Origin: Patescibacteria group bacterium
GTDB taxonomy: Bacteria > Patescibacteriota > Patescibacteriia > Patescibacteriales > Patescibacteriaceae
Length of the DNA stretch: 59,217 bases
Direction of reading: 5' to 3'
Assembly: GCA_028704945.1 (NCBI GenBank)
Contig: JAQWEL010000007.1
Coordinates: 1 to 59,217, forward strand
The notes beneath the pieces were generated by a model, which had not been told where the DNA came from, made no database searches, and saw only the letters and a program-made list of their open reading frames with translations. A program made the position numbers and the translations under genes. Of the stretch, positions 50,216-57,917 are shown one piece after another (position 1 is the stretch's first letter; the number at the start of each line of letters is the position of its first letter).

Positions 50216-51103
50216 ATGAGTAAATTAGAAAAAATTATTCTAGCCATCTTTTTAGTGGCAGCCATATCAATAGTTTCTATTTTCTTTTTGTGTGTTCGCG
50301 AGGGGAGTGATAACGGCAAGCCACCTTTGGTGTATCAGATAACTAAGCAAGAAGTAAAAGAAGAGAACAGTAAGCCGGGTGTAGGCATAAACATAGAGTA
50401 TCCAACTCTCGGAGTTGATAAAGTTCAACCGATTTTTGAAGTTAAAGGTTCGGCTTCAGACAGTTGGTTTTTTGAAGGTAGTTTTCCTGTTACCATAGAA
50501 GATGCGTCTGGTAAGAAAGTTGGCGGCGGTGTTGCCCAAACTCAGAACGATTGGACAAAAGAAACCAATCTTAATTTTGTTGCTAAATTAAGTTTTGATA
50601 AAACGCCTAAGAGTGTAAATTATTGGCTGGTATTCAATAACGATAACCCTTCTGGCGAAAAAATAAGGCAATTTGAGTTTAGATATCCTTTGGAAATCGA
50701 TAGTGATTATAATCAAGGTATTAAGTTGTATTGGATAGCTAAGCCCGAGATGAGCTTTGGCGATGGACAGTGTGATAGTGTCTATGAGTCAGAGCGTTTT
50801 GTTAAAAAATCAAGTGAGCCGATTAAACAAGCAATCGAGGAGCTATTAACTGGACCAAACGAAAAAGATTCTCAAGCTGGTTTCACCACTTCAATTAATA
50901 AGCAAGTGAAAATTTTAGGCATATCTTTAAACAATGGAAACCTTAAAATTGATTTTGATAAAACTATAGAACAAAGCGTTGGCGGATCTTGTCGAGTGAG
51001 CGCCATCCGTAAGCAAATTGAAAAAACAGCTAAACAATTTAGCGCAGTTAAAAAAGTAATCATAGCGGTTGAGGGTCGAGTTGACGACGCTCTACAACCC
51101 TAA
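50216..51103 (+). CDS. Secreted Gmad2/GerMN domain protein
   Basis: Protein of 295 aa. The N-terminal membrane helix (IILAIFLVAAISIVSIFFLC) may be a lipoprotein-like or uncleaved anchor. Residues about 60-160 match Gmad2, an immunoglobulin-like fold (PIFEVKGSASDSWFFEGSFP). Residues about 165-290 match GerMN (VKILGISLNNGNLKIDFDKT, SAIRKQIEKTAKQFSAVKKV). GerMN proteins were named from sporulation, but in non-sporulating bacteria they are envelope proteins of unclear role; no spore genes are here. Followed by a SIMPL protein 11 bases on. Confidence 0.85.
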   Translation: MSKLEKIILAIFLVAAISIVSIFFLCVREGSDNGKPPLVYQITKQEVKEENSKPGVGINIEYPTLGVDKVQPIFEVKGSASDSWFFEGSFPVTIEDASGKKVGGGVAQTQNDWTKETNLNFVAKLSFDKTPKSVNYWLVFNNDNPSGEKIRQFEFRYPLEIDSDYNQGIKLYWIAKPEMSFGDGQCDSVYESERFVKKSSEPIKQAIEELLTGPNEKDSQAGFTTSINKQVKILGISLNNGNLKIDFDKTIEQSVGGSCRVSAIRKQIEKTAKQFSAVKKVIIAVEGRVDDALQP

Positions 51104-51114
51104 TAAAAAATATT

Positions 51115-51873
51115 ATGGATAAAGAAAATTGGCAGCCTAAATATACTATAGGCTTAATCGCTATCTTGGCTATTACCTCAATCGCGATTGTTTCCATTTT
51201 GCGCGATCGAATAGTTAATGACCAATTTAGAACGATTACTGTTAACGGACGCGGTAAGGTTGAATATCAACCTAATTTGGCCACTATCAATGTGGGCGTG
51301 CAGATTGATAAGTTTGCTAAGCCTGAAGAAGCTTTAAACCAACTTAATGGCAAAATTGCTAAAATTAAAGAAGCTGTTAAGAAATTAGGCGTAGAAGATA
51401 GCAGTATTGATACTAAAAATTATAGCTTGAGCACTCAATACGATTTTAAAGATAATATTCAAGTAGCATCTGGTTATAATGCTAATCAGCAATTATCGAT
51501 TAAGGTCAAAGATTTAGAAAAAAATAAAGAATTAATCAATAAAATTGTCGCCGAAGCCGGCAAAGCGGGCGCTAACCAGATTAACGGAGTTATTTTTAGT
51601 TCAGATAATTTAGAGAGTTATAAACAAGAAGCTCGTTTAAAAGCCATCGCCGATGCTAAATCAAAAGCCCAATCTTTGGCAGACGTAGCCGGAGTTAGTT
51701 TAGGTGACATTAATGGCTGGTATGATAATGTTGTTTATCCTGAGGCAGATATGGCCGTTTATGGCAAAGGTGGAGCTGGTGGCGGGGGAGTTTCAACCGA
51801 TTCGCAAATCAGCGCTGGCAGCAATGAAGTTACCATTGATTTAGGATTAACTTTTAAAATTCACAACAAATAA
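51115..51873 (+). CDS. SIMPL (DUF541) domain protein
   Basis: Protein of 252 aa. One N-terminal helix (TIGLIAILAITSIAIVSILR) places it outside the membrane. The SIMPL domain has ITVNGRGKVEYQPNLATINV, AKIKEAVKKLGVEDSSIDTK and RLKAIADAKSKAQSLADVAG, and ends SAGSNEVTIDLGLTFKI. A Gly-rich loop (GKGGAGGGGVSTDS) interrupts the last part. Members in other bacteria form oligomeric rings or tolerate oxidative stress. The function here is not known. Confidence 0.88.
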   Translation: MDKENWQPKYTIGLIAILAITSIAIVSILRDRIVNDQFRTITVNGRGKVEYQPNLATINVGVQIDKFAKPEEALNQLNGKIAKIKEAVKKLGVEDSSIDTKNYSLSTQYDFKDNIQVASGYNANQQLSIKVKDLEKNKELINKIVAEAGKAGANQINGVIFSSDNLESYKQEARLKAIADAKSKAQSLADVAGVSLGDINGWYDNVVYPEADMAVYGKGGAGGGGVSTDSQISAGSNEVTIDLGLTFKIHNK

Positions 51874-51886
51874 TTTTTTGCAGCCA

Positions 51887-51930
51887 ATATATAAAAAACA
51901 GCTGTTATACAACAGCTGTTTTTTATATAT
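51887..51930. terminator. Bidirectional intrinsic terminator
   Basis: Perfect 14-bp stem AAAAAACAGCTGTT (51893-51906) with AACAGCTGTTTTTT (51911-51924), loop ATAC, between convergent genes. Confidence 0.92.
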
Positions 51931-51941
51931 TAATTTTAAGT

Positions 51942-52466
51942 TTATTTAGCTTCAAGTTGTTTCTTTAAAGAGGCAATTTCTTTTTTTAATTCAATCATTT
52001 TGGTTTCTCGACCGACCATTAAACGATTCGTCTCGCTTATTTCGGTGTTACTTTTTTTCAGTTCGTCCATTATTTTTTTCTTATTGCTGACATCCCTGAT
52101 CATACCGACGGCGCAAGTGTCATTACCCACTTTTAAAGCAGAAACAGAAAGTTCTATGGTTAATAATTCCTTTTTTTTATTAACTACCTCCAATTCAAGA
52201 ATTTTATCAAGAATCGGACTGTTGCCAGTTTTGTAAAAATTAAGTAAATTCTCTGAATGATCAACGTCATATTTTCCTTCTGGCAAAATTAAATGATGTA
52301 ATGTCTTGCCATAAACTTCATCTGCCGTGTAGCCGAAAAATTTTTCAGCAGATTTATTCCAAAAAATCACCGCCCCTGTGCTATCCATGATAATAATCGG
52401 GTCTAATGTTGATTCAGCGACTTTTTTAAAAAAACTGTTGTCCTCTTTTAAAATATTGCTAATCAT
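51942..52466 (-). CDS. PAS domain protein with coiled-coil tail
   Basis: Protein of 174 aa. A single PAS domain (residues about 12-130) with STLDPIIIMDSTGAVIFWNK, AEKFFGYTADEVYGKTLHHL and a PAC end (CAVGMIRDVSNKKKIMDELK). It continues into a coiled coil (MIELKKEIASLKKQLEAK). There is no kinase, GGDEF or HTH output domain, so it is a stand-alone sensor or adaptor. A heme or flavin ligand cannot be judged. It has its own extended -10 promoter and is separate from the ABC gene. Confidence 0.85.
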   Translation of the reverse strand: MISNILKEDNSFFKKVAESTLDPIIIMDSTGAVIFWNKSAEKFFGYTADEVYGKTLHHLILPEGKYDVDHSENLLNFYKTGNSPILDKILELEVVNKKKELLTIELSVSALKVGNDTCAVGMIRDVSNKKKIMDELKKSNTEISETNRLMVGRETKMIELKKEIASLKKQLEAK

Positions 52467-52507
52467 ATAGTTTGTGTGCTTTTTTGAAATAAAAAGCTTG
52501 TAGTGTT

Positions 52508-52516
52508 ATTATACCA
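52508..52516 (-). promoter_or_regulatory. Extended -10 promoter for the PAS gene
   Basis: On the minus strand TGGTATAAT, the TATAAT at 52508-52513, about 40 bases before the start at 52466. Confidence 0.5.
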
Positions 52517-52536
52517 CTTTGATCTTGATAATTAAA

Positions 52537-54315
52537 TCAACCATTAGTTAAGAAGCCAGCCGATTGCTTTTCCCAGAGTTGCCTGTAAAGACTGTCCTTT
52601 TTTTCTATTAGTTCTTCATGTTTGCCTGTTTCAACAATACCGGTTTCGTCTAAGCAGATTATCCTATCCATTTTTTTAATAGTAGACAGGCGATGAGCGA
52701 TAACAATAACAGTTTTGTTTTTCATTAATCTGTTTAAGGCCTCTTGGATTAATTCTTCCGAAGCTGAGTCTAAGCTGGAGGTAGCTTCGTCTAAGATTAA
52801 GATTGGAGCGTTGCGCAAGATGGCCCTGGCAATGGCAACCCGTTGTCTTTCTCCGCCAGATAATTTAACACCTCTTTCTCCGACTAATGTTTCATAACCT
52901 TCAGATAAATTAGAGATAAAATCATGGCAATTGGCTAGTTTAGACGCTTCTAATATTTCTTCTTCAGATGCTTCGGGTCGGCCATAGGCAATGTTTTCTT
53001 TTAGGGAACGATGGAATAGTATCGGGTCTTGAGGAACTAAGCTTATTTCTTTTCTTAAACTTTCCATGGTTACTTTAGCTATATTTTGGCCGTCAATTAA
53101 AATCTTCCCAGAGCTAATATCATAATTTCTTAGCAGAAGATTAATGGTGGTTGTTTTGCCGCCACCTGATGGGCCGATTAAGGCCAGCTTTTCCCCAGCT
53201 TCAATTTTTAAATTTAAATTATTTAATATTTTTCTGGTCTGGTTATAGTAAAAGGTGACGTCTTGAAAAATAATTTCTCCTAAGCCAATTTTTAATTTTT
53301 TAGCGTTGATTATATCGGTTATTTCTGCCGGAGTATTCAGAATTTCTGTCATTTCAGCAGCATCAGTAAAACTTTGATATGTTCTACGAGCTACATTTCC
53401 CAACCAAGCTGTTTTATTTATCACTAAGCCAGCGTAAGCTTGCAGCAGCACAAAATCACCAATAGTAAATTGACCTTTCTGCCACAGCCTGATACCGACA
53501 TACATTAAGACGATGTTTAAGAATAAGGAAAAAACCGTCGTTATAAAGTCAAAATTAGTGTGGATATCCCAAGATTTACGGCGTAAGCGTCTAATGGTTT
53601 CATTAAGCTCTTTAAAATGTTTCAATTCATTGCTAAAGCCATTAAATAGTCTTATGTTATTGTGATTAACAATAGTGTCGGATAAATCAGCAGTAGCCTT
53701 TGATTCAGCTTCATTTCTGTCAACGTCGTATTTTGCTCTGATTTTTGTTACTTTGAGATTGAAGATTATGAAAATTATCAACCAAACAAGAATAACTGTC
53801 CCCAGATAAATATTTTTAAAAATCAGTATGCCGGTAATAGCTGTTATTGTTAAAAAAGCAGGCAAGATTTGGAAGAAAATATTATCAATAATTATTTCAA
53901 ATGATCTGGTAAAATAATTTACCTTTTTTACTATTGCTCCCGAAAAGCTGTTATTGAAATAGGAAAATGAATGTTCATGGATTTTTTTAAAACAAAAATT
54001 AGATAAATCAATCATGGTATCATTTTCAAATTTAACTATACTTCTAAAGAGAGCCAGACTGAATATTTTTTCAATTACTCCCAATAAGGCTATAATGGCT
54101 AATGTTTCCAAAAGAACCTGATAGGCATTGCTAATATTTAAAGAGAAAACATCAAAGAATTTTTTATAAAAGATAGGTGTTATAGGAGCTATAACCGCTC
54201 CCAATGCTGAGGAGGCAATCACTATGATTCCAGCCAGTTTATATTTACGACAATGTTGCCAATATATTTTTATGGTTTCTTTTAGTGTACTACTTGGTTT
54301 AATTTTTTTTGTCAT
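52537..54315 (-). CDS. ABC exporter, fused permease-ATPase
   Basis: Half-transporter of 592 aa of the lipid/peptide exporter (MsbA/MdlB-like) type. Six membrane helices in residues 20-320 (for example LAGIIVIASSALGAVIAPIT), then a nucleotide-binding domain. Walker A is GPSGGGKTT, the signature [15 protein letters not shown], Walker B ILILDEATSSLD and the H-loop VIVIAHRLST. It probably works as a homodimer, since no second half is adjacent. The substrate is unknown. It starts 22 bases after the upstream gene at 54338. Confidence 0.92.
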   Translation of the reverse strand: MTKKIKPSSTLKETIKIYWQHCRKYKLAGIIVIASSALGAVIAPITPIFYKKFFDVFSLNISNAYQVLLETLAIIALLGVIEKIFSLALFRSIVKFENDTMIDLSNFCFKKIHEHSFSYFNNSFSGAIVKKVNYFTRSFEIIIDNIFFQILPAFLTITAITGILIFKNIYLGTVILVWLIIFIIFNLKVTKIRAKYDVDRNEAESKATADLSDTIVNHNNIRLFNGFSNELKHFKELNETIRRLRRKSWDIHTNFDFITTVFSLFLNIVLMYVGIRLWQKGQFTIGDFVLLQAYAGLVINKTAWLGNVARRTYQSFTDAAEMTEILNTPAEITDIINAKKLKIGLGEIIFQDVTFYYNQTRKILNNLNLKIEAGEKLALIGPSGGGKTTTINLLLRNYDISSGKILIDGQNIAKVTMESLRKEISLVPQDPILFHRSLKENIAYGRPEASEEEILEASKLANCHDFISNLSEGYETLVGERGVKLSGGERQRVAIARAILRNAPILILDEATSSLDSASEELIQEALNRLMKNKTVIVIAHRLSTIKKMDRIICLDETGIVETGKHEELIEKKDSLYRQLWEKQSAGFLTNG

Positions 54316-54337
54316 ATCTAATTTTATTTAATACAGC

Positions 54338-54985
54338 TTAACTATCCATGAATTCAACCAGCTCAATTTGGACTCTCTTAATTATTTCGGGATATATCTT
54401 TCTTATTAAAAACATAATCGAGTTGTCATTTTTGTATTGTTCGGCCAGACGTTTAATTTGAGCTATAATTTTGTTAGTCATCCCAAATTTTTTCATTATT
54501 TCACAGTAATCATCAATTGTGGCTCCACTATGTAAATTGTATAATTTTAAAAAAATATCATTATACTCTCTCACTTTTAGAATATCTTCTTGATTCCGAT
54601 TCTCTGGATTATTCAAATAGATTAAATAAGTTTTAGCATCAAATGCCTTTACATCATCCATATCCTGTAAAATTTTTAGAGCCGTATAAATTGGATAATT
54701 CTCAACATCTGACAGTGTGCCAAAGAGCTGAGGAAAAAAATTATCAGTAATTTGTTTTAGATACTTGTCAACTAAAAGATGAAGCATCCAGCCTTTTTTA
54801 AAATCATCAATTTCTTTCCAACGCCAATTCACAAAATCTGTCGGATGAGTTAATGTCCTACTGGCACCCGTAATGTAGCGGCTATCAGGATAGATTGTAC
54901 CATTGATATATTTATTCACATCCACGATCTTGAGTTTATTTTTCAAATCAACTGCCACTCTAATGTGCGTTCCCTCTAATGCCAT
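54338..54985 (-). CDS. Conserved hypothetical, possible metal-dependent hydrolase
   Basis: Protein of 215 aa starting MALEGTHIRVAVDLKNKLKI. It has a pattern of His and Asp that could bind metal: GTHIR, INGTIYPDSRYITGA, RTLTHPTDF and KKGWMLHLLVDKYL. This recalls zinc-dependent phospholipase C-like or HD-type proteins, where such residues form the metal site. No exact motif is complete enough for assignment. There is no signal peptide. It lies upstream of the ABC exporter and is probably cotranscribed with it. Confidence 0.6.
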   Translation of the reverse strand: MALEGTHIRVAVDLKNKLKIVDVNKYINGTIYPDSRYITGASRTLTHPTDFVNWRWKEIDDFKKGWMLHLLVDKYLKQITDNFFPQLFGTLSDVENYPIYTALKILQDMDDVKAFDAKTYLIYLNNPENRNQEDILKVREYNDIFLKLYNLHSGATIDDYCEIMKKFGMTNKIIAQIKRLAEQYKNDNSIMFLIRKIYPEIIKRVQIELVEFMDS

Positions 54986-55091
54986 ATTTTGAATTATTAA
55001 GTAAAAATTATGGTATCTTTATAAAGTCAAAAGACACCATTTCTAATAATATTATAGGTTAAGTTTCAAGCAAAATCAATCTATGTTTAAA

Positions 55092-55115
55092 GGTAGTAGC
55101 ACATTTTGCACTACC
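55092..55115 (-). promoter_or_regulatory. Strong hairpin upstream of the 54985 gene
   Basis: GGTAGT and GCA pair with TGC and ACTACC with one bulged base, five-base loop. It lies between the terminator at 55135 and the gene at 54985. It could be a second terminator or part of the leader. Confidence 0.4.
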
Positions 55116-55134
55116 ATGACGTATTTCTATTTAT

Positions 55135-55168
55135 AAAAAAGCCGCAGTCTTTTACGAGAGACTGCGGC
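55135..55168 (-). terminator. Intrinsic terminator of the 55181 gene
   Basis: Perfect 10-bp stem GCCGCAGTCT (55141-55150) with AGACTGCGGC (55159-55168). On the minus strand six T residues follow. Confidence 0.9.
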
Positions 55169-55180
55169 GCGGCGGGGAGT

Positions 55181-55648
55181 TTATTTTAATTTTACAAAGC
55201 CATTACTTGTATGTTCTGTAAAATCACTTTCTTTGGACGATTTTGAAAGATTTGGCCTCACAAAATTTTTTCTTATTAAGTCTGTAAAAAAGTCTGTAGA
55301 ATCATTGTCTTTAGATGACCTTGAAAAAACTGTAGCAACCAACTCTATAGCCTCACCTTCGTTTTCGAAGTGTTTATCCGAGTTAGTTAATGAGAATTGA
55401 GAAAGATCCCAATCGACGCTCTCTAAGGTATAGAGATTATTCAAAAATGCAGTTGCGGAAAGAACCTTCATGTCCCAAACCATGGAAACGAAACTGTCGA
55501 ACGCCTTGTCTCCGTAGTTTTCTTTGATGGATTTGGCTATTTTATTTAAAATAGCATCATTTAAGTCAGAGAGTGTAGCCCCTCGACCTGAATAATATCC
55601 TGGTCTCGCAGACATGTTCGCATTTTCAACGATTTCTTGAATATCCAT
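55181..55648 (-). CDS. Hypothetical protein with repeated C-terminal motif
   Basis: Protein of 155 aa, not recognised. It starts MDIQEIVENANMSARPGYYS. The middle is helical (IAKSIKENYGDKAFDSFVSM). The C-terminus has two related units, SSKDNDSTDFFTDLIRKNFV and SSKESDFTEHTSNGFV, suggesting a short internal duplication. There is no signal or membrane segment. A strong own promoter and terminator mark it as a single-gene unit next to the rearranged tRNA-Gln region, which hints at accessory content. Confidence 0.6.
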   Translation of the reverse strand: MDIQEIVENANMSARPGYYSGRGATLSDLNDAILNKIAKSIKENYGDKAFDSFVSMVWDMKVLSATAFLNNLYTLESVDWDLSQFSLTNSDKHFENEGEAIELVATVFSRSSKDNDSTDFFTDLIRKNFVRPNLSKSSKESDFTEHTSNGFVKLK

Positions 55649-55700
55649 TTGATACCCTTTTCATTATTTATTAAACAACAAGATAAATTGCATTATTTAT

Positions 55701-55729
55701 ATAATATCATATATATTAATATTTGTCAA
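55701..55729 (-). promoter_or_regulatory. Strong sigma-70 type promoter
   Basis: On the minus strand TTGACA (55724-55729), 17 bases, TATTAT (55701-55706), about 53 bases before the start at 55648. This is one of the two best promoters in the window. Confidence 0.8.
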
Positions 55730-55799
55730 TAGATAGATTTTGGATACAATTTTGCGAAAAGCGACAAATCAGCTCAGGCCCGGTGTGCCGCAAAATAAA

Positions 55800-55833
55800 T
55801 TTAAAGCAGTCACTTTCAAGCGACTGCTTTAAA
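55800..55833 (-). terminator. tRNA-terminator-like hairpin, relic
   Basis: Perfect 12-bp stem TTTAAAGCAGTC (55800-55811) with GACTGCTTTAAA (55822-55833). On the minus strand a T-rich run follows. It stands right behind a duplicated tRNA-Gln 3' end (55839-55855), as a terminator would behind a real tRNA. Confidence 0.6.
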
Positions 55834-55838
55834 GCGTG

Positions 55839-56000
55839 GCTCGGGGACGTGGATTTCCGCCTCAATCGCTCGCCGTCGCTCACTCTTTCGTTGTCGCGGT
55901 TGGCGTTCAAAGCTTTCCTAAAGCTTTGCCCGACACTCGCTACGCTTTGGTCTGCTGACCTTCAGCTAAGCTCGTTTCCAACCTGTTCGAATCCACACCG
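55839..56000 (-). pseudogene. tRNA-Gln 3'-end relic with GC-rich insert
   Basis: The 17 bases at 55839-55855 (GCTCGGGGACGTGGATT) equal the 3' end of tRNA-Gln at 56055-56071. Then about 125 bases of GC-rich sequence without ORF follow (starting TCCGCCTC), with purine-rich GAGCGA-like units on the minus strand. The segment 55985-55996 (GTTCGAATCCAC) is an inverted copy of the tRNA T-arm (56065-56076). This looks like a second tRNA gene or a duplicated end destroyed by insertion. Confidence 0.6.
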
Positions 56001-56005
56001 AAAAT

Positions 56006-56054
56006 TAGTATAATAAAACAAGCCATGAAATACATGGCTTGTTTTATTATACTA
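56006..56054 (-). terminator. 22-bp perfect hairpin, terminator of tRNA-Gln
   Basis: Arms 56006-56027 and 56033-56054 (start TAGTATAATAAAACAAG) with loop AAATA, directly adjoining the tRNA 3' end. The stem is exceptionally long for a terminator, and AT-rich ends provide T-runs in both directions. Confidence 0.75.
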
Positions 56055-56055
56055 G

Positions 56056-56126
56056 CTCGGGGACGTGGATTCGAACCACGATTGATGGCTTCAAAGGCCA
56101 CTGTCCTGCCGTTAGACGATCCCCGA
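56056..56126 (-). tRNA. tRNA-Gln(TTG)
   Basis: Cloverleaf on the minus strand, 71 bases: acceptor TCGGGGA/TCCCCGA, D-arm GTCTAACGGCAGGAC, anticodon stem GTGGC/GCCAT with loop CTTTGAA (anticodon TTG), T-arm CGTGG-TTCGAAT-CCACG, discriminator G. CCA is not encoded, unlike in tRNA-Thr, so a CCA-adding enzyme is needed. Confidence 0.93.
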
Positions 56127-56182
56127 ATAAATAATTTTAAACCCATTGTCTCCACCTCTTCGGTGGGTCGCCGATGAGGCGA
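56127..56182 (-). other. Hairpin-rich spacer between broken and intact tRNA-Gln
   Basis: On the minus strand it holds the hairpins TCGCC-TCATC-GGCGA and CCACC-GAAGA-GGTGG in immediate succession, then an AT-rich stretch up to the intact tRNA. No gene. These would lie in the precursor RNA of tRNA-Gln. Confidence 0.7.
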
Positions 56183-56277
56183 CTGCCGTTAGACGACCTG
56201 CCCGCAGTGTTACAGCGTTGCAGGCGGGCCCGCCTGCATAAGCTGTGCGCTTAGCACTGCGGGCAGGTCCCCGAATA
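56183..56277 (-). pseudogene. Broken 5' copy of tRNA-Gln split by a 71-bp palindrome
   Basis: Bases 56183-56196 plus 56268-56277 together equal the 5' end of the intact tRNA-Gln (minus strand TATTCGGGGA joined to TCGTCTAACGGCAG). They are split exactly between CGGGGA and TCGTC by an insert at 56197-56267. The copy lies between the promoter and the intact tRNA, so it would be transcribed as part of the precursor. Confidence 0.88.
56197..56267. repeat. 71-bp GC-rich nested palindromic insert
   Basis: Outer arms CCTGCCCGCAGTG (56197-56209) and CACTGCGGGCAGG (56255-56267) pair perfectly over 13 bp. The centre has a perfect 16-base palindrome CAGGCGGGCCCGCCTG (56221-56236), flanked by ACAGC/GCTGT. 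It is far richer in GC than its surroundings. There is no ORF and no target-site duplication. Confidence 0.85.
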
Positions 56278-56298
56278 TTAATCTGAATAACAATAAAT

Positions 56299-56327
56299 AT
56301 CCTACCTAAAATATCACAAATTGTCAA
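56299..56327 (-). promoter_or_regulatory. Strong promoter of the tRNA-Gln locus
   Basis: On the minus strand TTGACA (56322-56327), 17 bases, TAGGAT (56299-56304). Transcription would start about 15 bases before the broken copy and run through it into the intact tRNA. Confidence 0.75.
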
Positions 56328-56378
56328 AATTTGTAAAATATTTTAATTTGGCAAGGTTTTTATTTGTTTTTTAAAATG

Positions 56379-56387
56379 TGGTATAAT
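56379..56387 (+). promoter_or_regulatory. Extended -10 promoter, divergent from tRNA-Gln
   Basis: TGGTATAAT at 56379-56387, about 38 bases before the start at 56425. Confidence 0.55.
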
Positions 56388-56424
56388 AATATTGTTAATA
56401 AAATAATATTATTAAACAACCAAT

Positions 56425-57852
56425 ATGAAAAACAAAAAAACTTTTTTGTTGTTATTGGCAATGGCATCTTTTTTTGCTTGTTTGCCGATAAAGCAGGTTG
56501 GGGCCGCTGATGTGGGCTCCTATAAACCACAAACGGTTCAAACCACAACCTCATCAACCACAGCCGTTTCTTCACCGACTGTTGGCAATTATGCTTCTTG
56601 TGACAAGTATAATGATTATGTTAGTTATGTCCGTTGCATTGCTGATGTTGATAATGCCAATAAACAGGGGACAGTGCCGACTGATGATCAGTTGACCGGC
56701 AAATCATCTGATTATTCAGTTTCTATTAATAATGGCGCTACTGAAACTAACGCGCGTAAAGTTAAAGTTACTTTAGTCGCGCCTGCGGAAGCTACTATCG
56801 TCGCCATTTCCAAGGATAGCAATTTTGGTTTTTCGCCTCGAGAAGCTTTTGCTAAAGAAAAAAGCTGGGAATTATCTGAAACAGAAGCCACTACTCAATA
56901 TGTTTATGTGAAGTTTTTTGATAAAGATAACAAGGCTTTGTTTATTGCTTCAGCTTCGATTGTCTATGATACTCGATCGGGCAATAAGACAGCTGATGCT
57001 AAAGCTAAGGTTGATTTTGCTAAAATCTTTAGCCGTAAACCAAGCGCCAGCTTAGCTGATGTAGAAATTTTAAAAATCTTGGCTTATGGATTGCCTAAAG
57101 AATATAGGCGTGATTTAACTAAAGAAAAAGAAGCGATTGCTGAGTTTAGAAAAATATACGGCAGAAATCCTAGTACCTCAGAATCTAATTTAATTAATGC
57201 CATCGCTTACGCTGATAATATTATTAGCAAATTGGCTAGCGTTGATACAACTAAAACAACCAGCAGTGTTAGCACTGTAGAGAATAACGTGGTTGAAAAG
57301 AGTGACGAATGTCGACCCAAGATTAACCTTAATAAGGTGTTGCAATTAGGTTCTAAGGGCAAAGATGTTGAAGCTTTGCAAGAAACTCTAAAATGTTTAG
57401 GTTATTTAGATAGTGATTTTAAAATAAATGGAACTTTTGATGACGATACTGAAAAAGGAGTTATGGCGTTTCAGGAAGCTAAGGGCCTAAAATGCAATGA
57501 TGGCACTTATTGCGGCGTAACCGGACCAGCCACTAGAAAAGCTTTTATGAATTTAAAACCCACAAAGCCTGTTGTGACCGCAGCGGTTAAGGAAAAAACA
57601 GATACTAAGACTATTGTCGCTCCATTTAAAAAAGTATTAACCATCGGCAGCAAGGGAGATGATATTAAAAAGCTTGAGGAATTATTAGGAGTTGATCCAG
57701 CTGGCAATGTTTTTGACGCTAACACTGAAGAAGCTGTTAAGAAATTTCAAGAAGAGAAAGGCTTGAAATGCAACGACGGCACTTATTGCGGCTATGTCGG
57801 ACCAGCGACCATCAAGGCTTTGAATAGCTATTATATTGAAAAGAATAAATAA
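56425..57852 (+). CDS. Secreted protein with two peptidoglycan-binding domains
   Basis: Protein of 475 aa. Signal peptide (MKNKKTFLLLLAMASFFACL, likely cut after VGA), then a Thr/Ser-rich region and a unique middle part (residues about 85-200) that may be beta-rich. A helical part follows (KEAIAEFRKIYGRNPSTSES). Two PG-binding-1 domains come last (about 305-375 and 400-470), each with the shared EAKGLKCNDGTYCG or EEKGLKCNDGTYCG ending in GPAT. This domain holds proteins to peptidoglycan. No hydrolase domain is seen, so a structural or surface role is likely. Single gene with its own promoter and terminator. Confidence 0.88.
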   Translation: MKNKKTFLLLLAMASFFACLPIKQVGAADVGSYKPQTVQTTTSSTTAVSSPTVGNYASCDKYNDYVSYVRCIADVDNANKQGTVPTDDQLTGKSSDYSVSINNGATETNARKVKVTLVAPAEATIVAISKDSNFGFSPREAFAKEKSWELSETEATTQYVYVKFFDKDNKALFIASASIVYDTRSGNKTADAKAKVDFAKIFSRKPSASLADVEILKILAYGLPKEYRRDLTKEKEAIAEFRKIYGRNPSTSESNLINAIAYADNIISKLASVDTTKTTSSVSTVENNVVEKSDECRPKINLNKVLQLGSKGKDVEALQETLKCLGYLDSDFKINGTFDDDTEKGVMAFQEAKGLKCNDGTYCGVTGPATRKAFMNLKPTKPVVTAAVKEKTDTKTIVAPFKKVLTIGSKGDDIKKLEELLGVDPAGNVFDANTEEAVKKFQEEKGLKCNDGTYCGYVGPATIKALNSYYIEKNK

Positions 57853-57870
57853 GATAAACAGTAAAATATA

Positions 57871-57906
57871 AAATAAAAGAGCTGACAAACGTCAGCTCTT
57901 TTATTT
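57871..57906. terminator. Bidirectional intrinsic terminator
   Basis: AAATAAAAGAGCTGAC (57871-57886) pairs with GTCAGCTCTTTTATTT (57891-57906), loop AAAC: 16 bp without mismatch. Confidence 0.92.
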
Positions 57907-57917
57907 TACTAATGTTT

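Noticed and set aside
50216-51103. GerMN protein as evidence of sporulation
   Set aside because: GerMN and Gmad2 domains are widespread in non-spore-forming bacteria, and no other sporulation gene is present.
55723-56013. Open frames of 60-96 codons overlapping the tRNA-Gln region
   Set aside because: They lie across tRNA fragments and hairpins, have no start signals and no recognisable protein features, so they are chance frames in GC-rich repeats.
56112-56327. Minus-strand frame through the 71-bp palindrome
   Set aside because: It reads through a broken tRNA and a perfect palindrome. The composition follows the palindrome rather than a protein.
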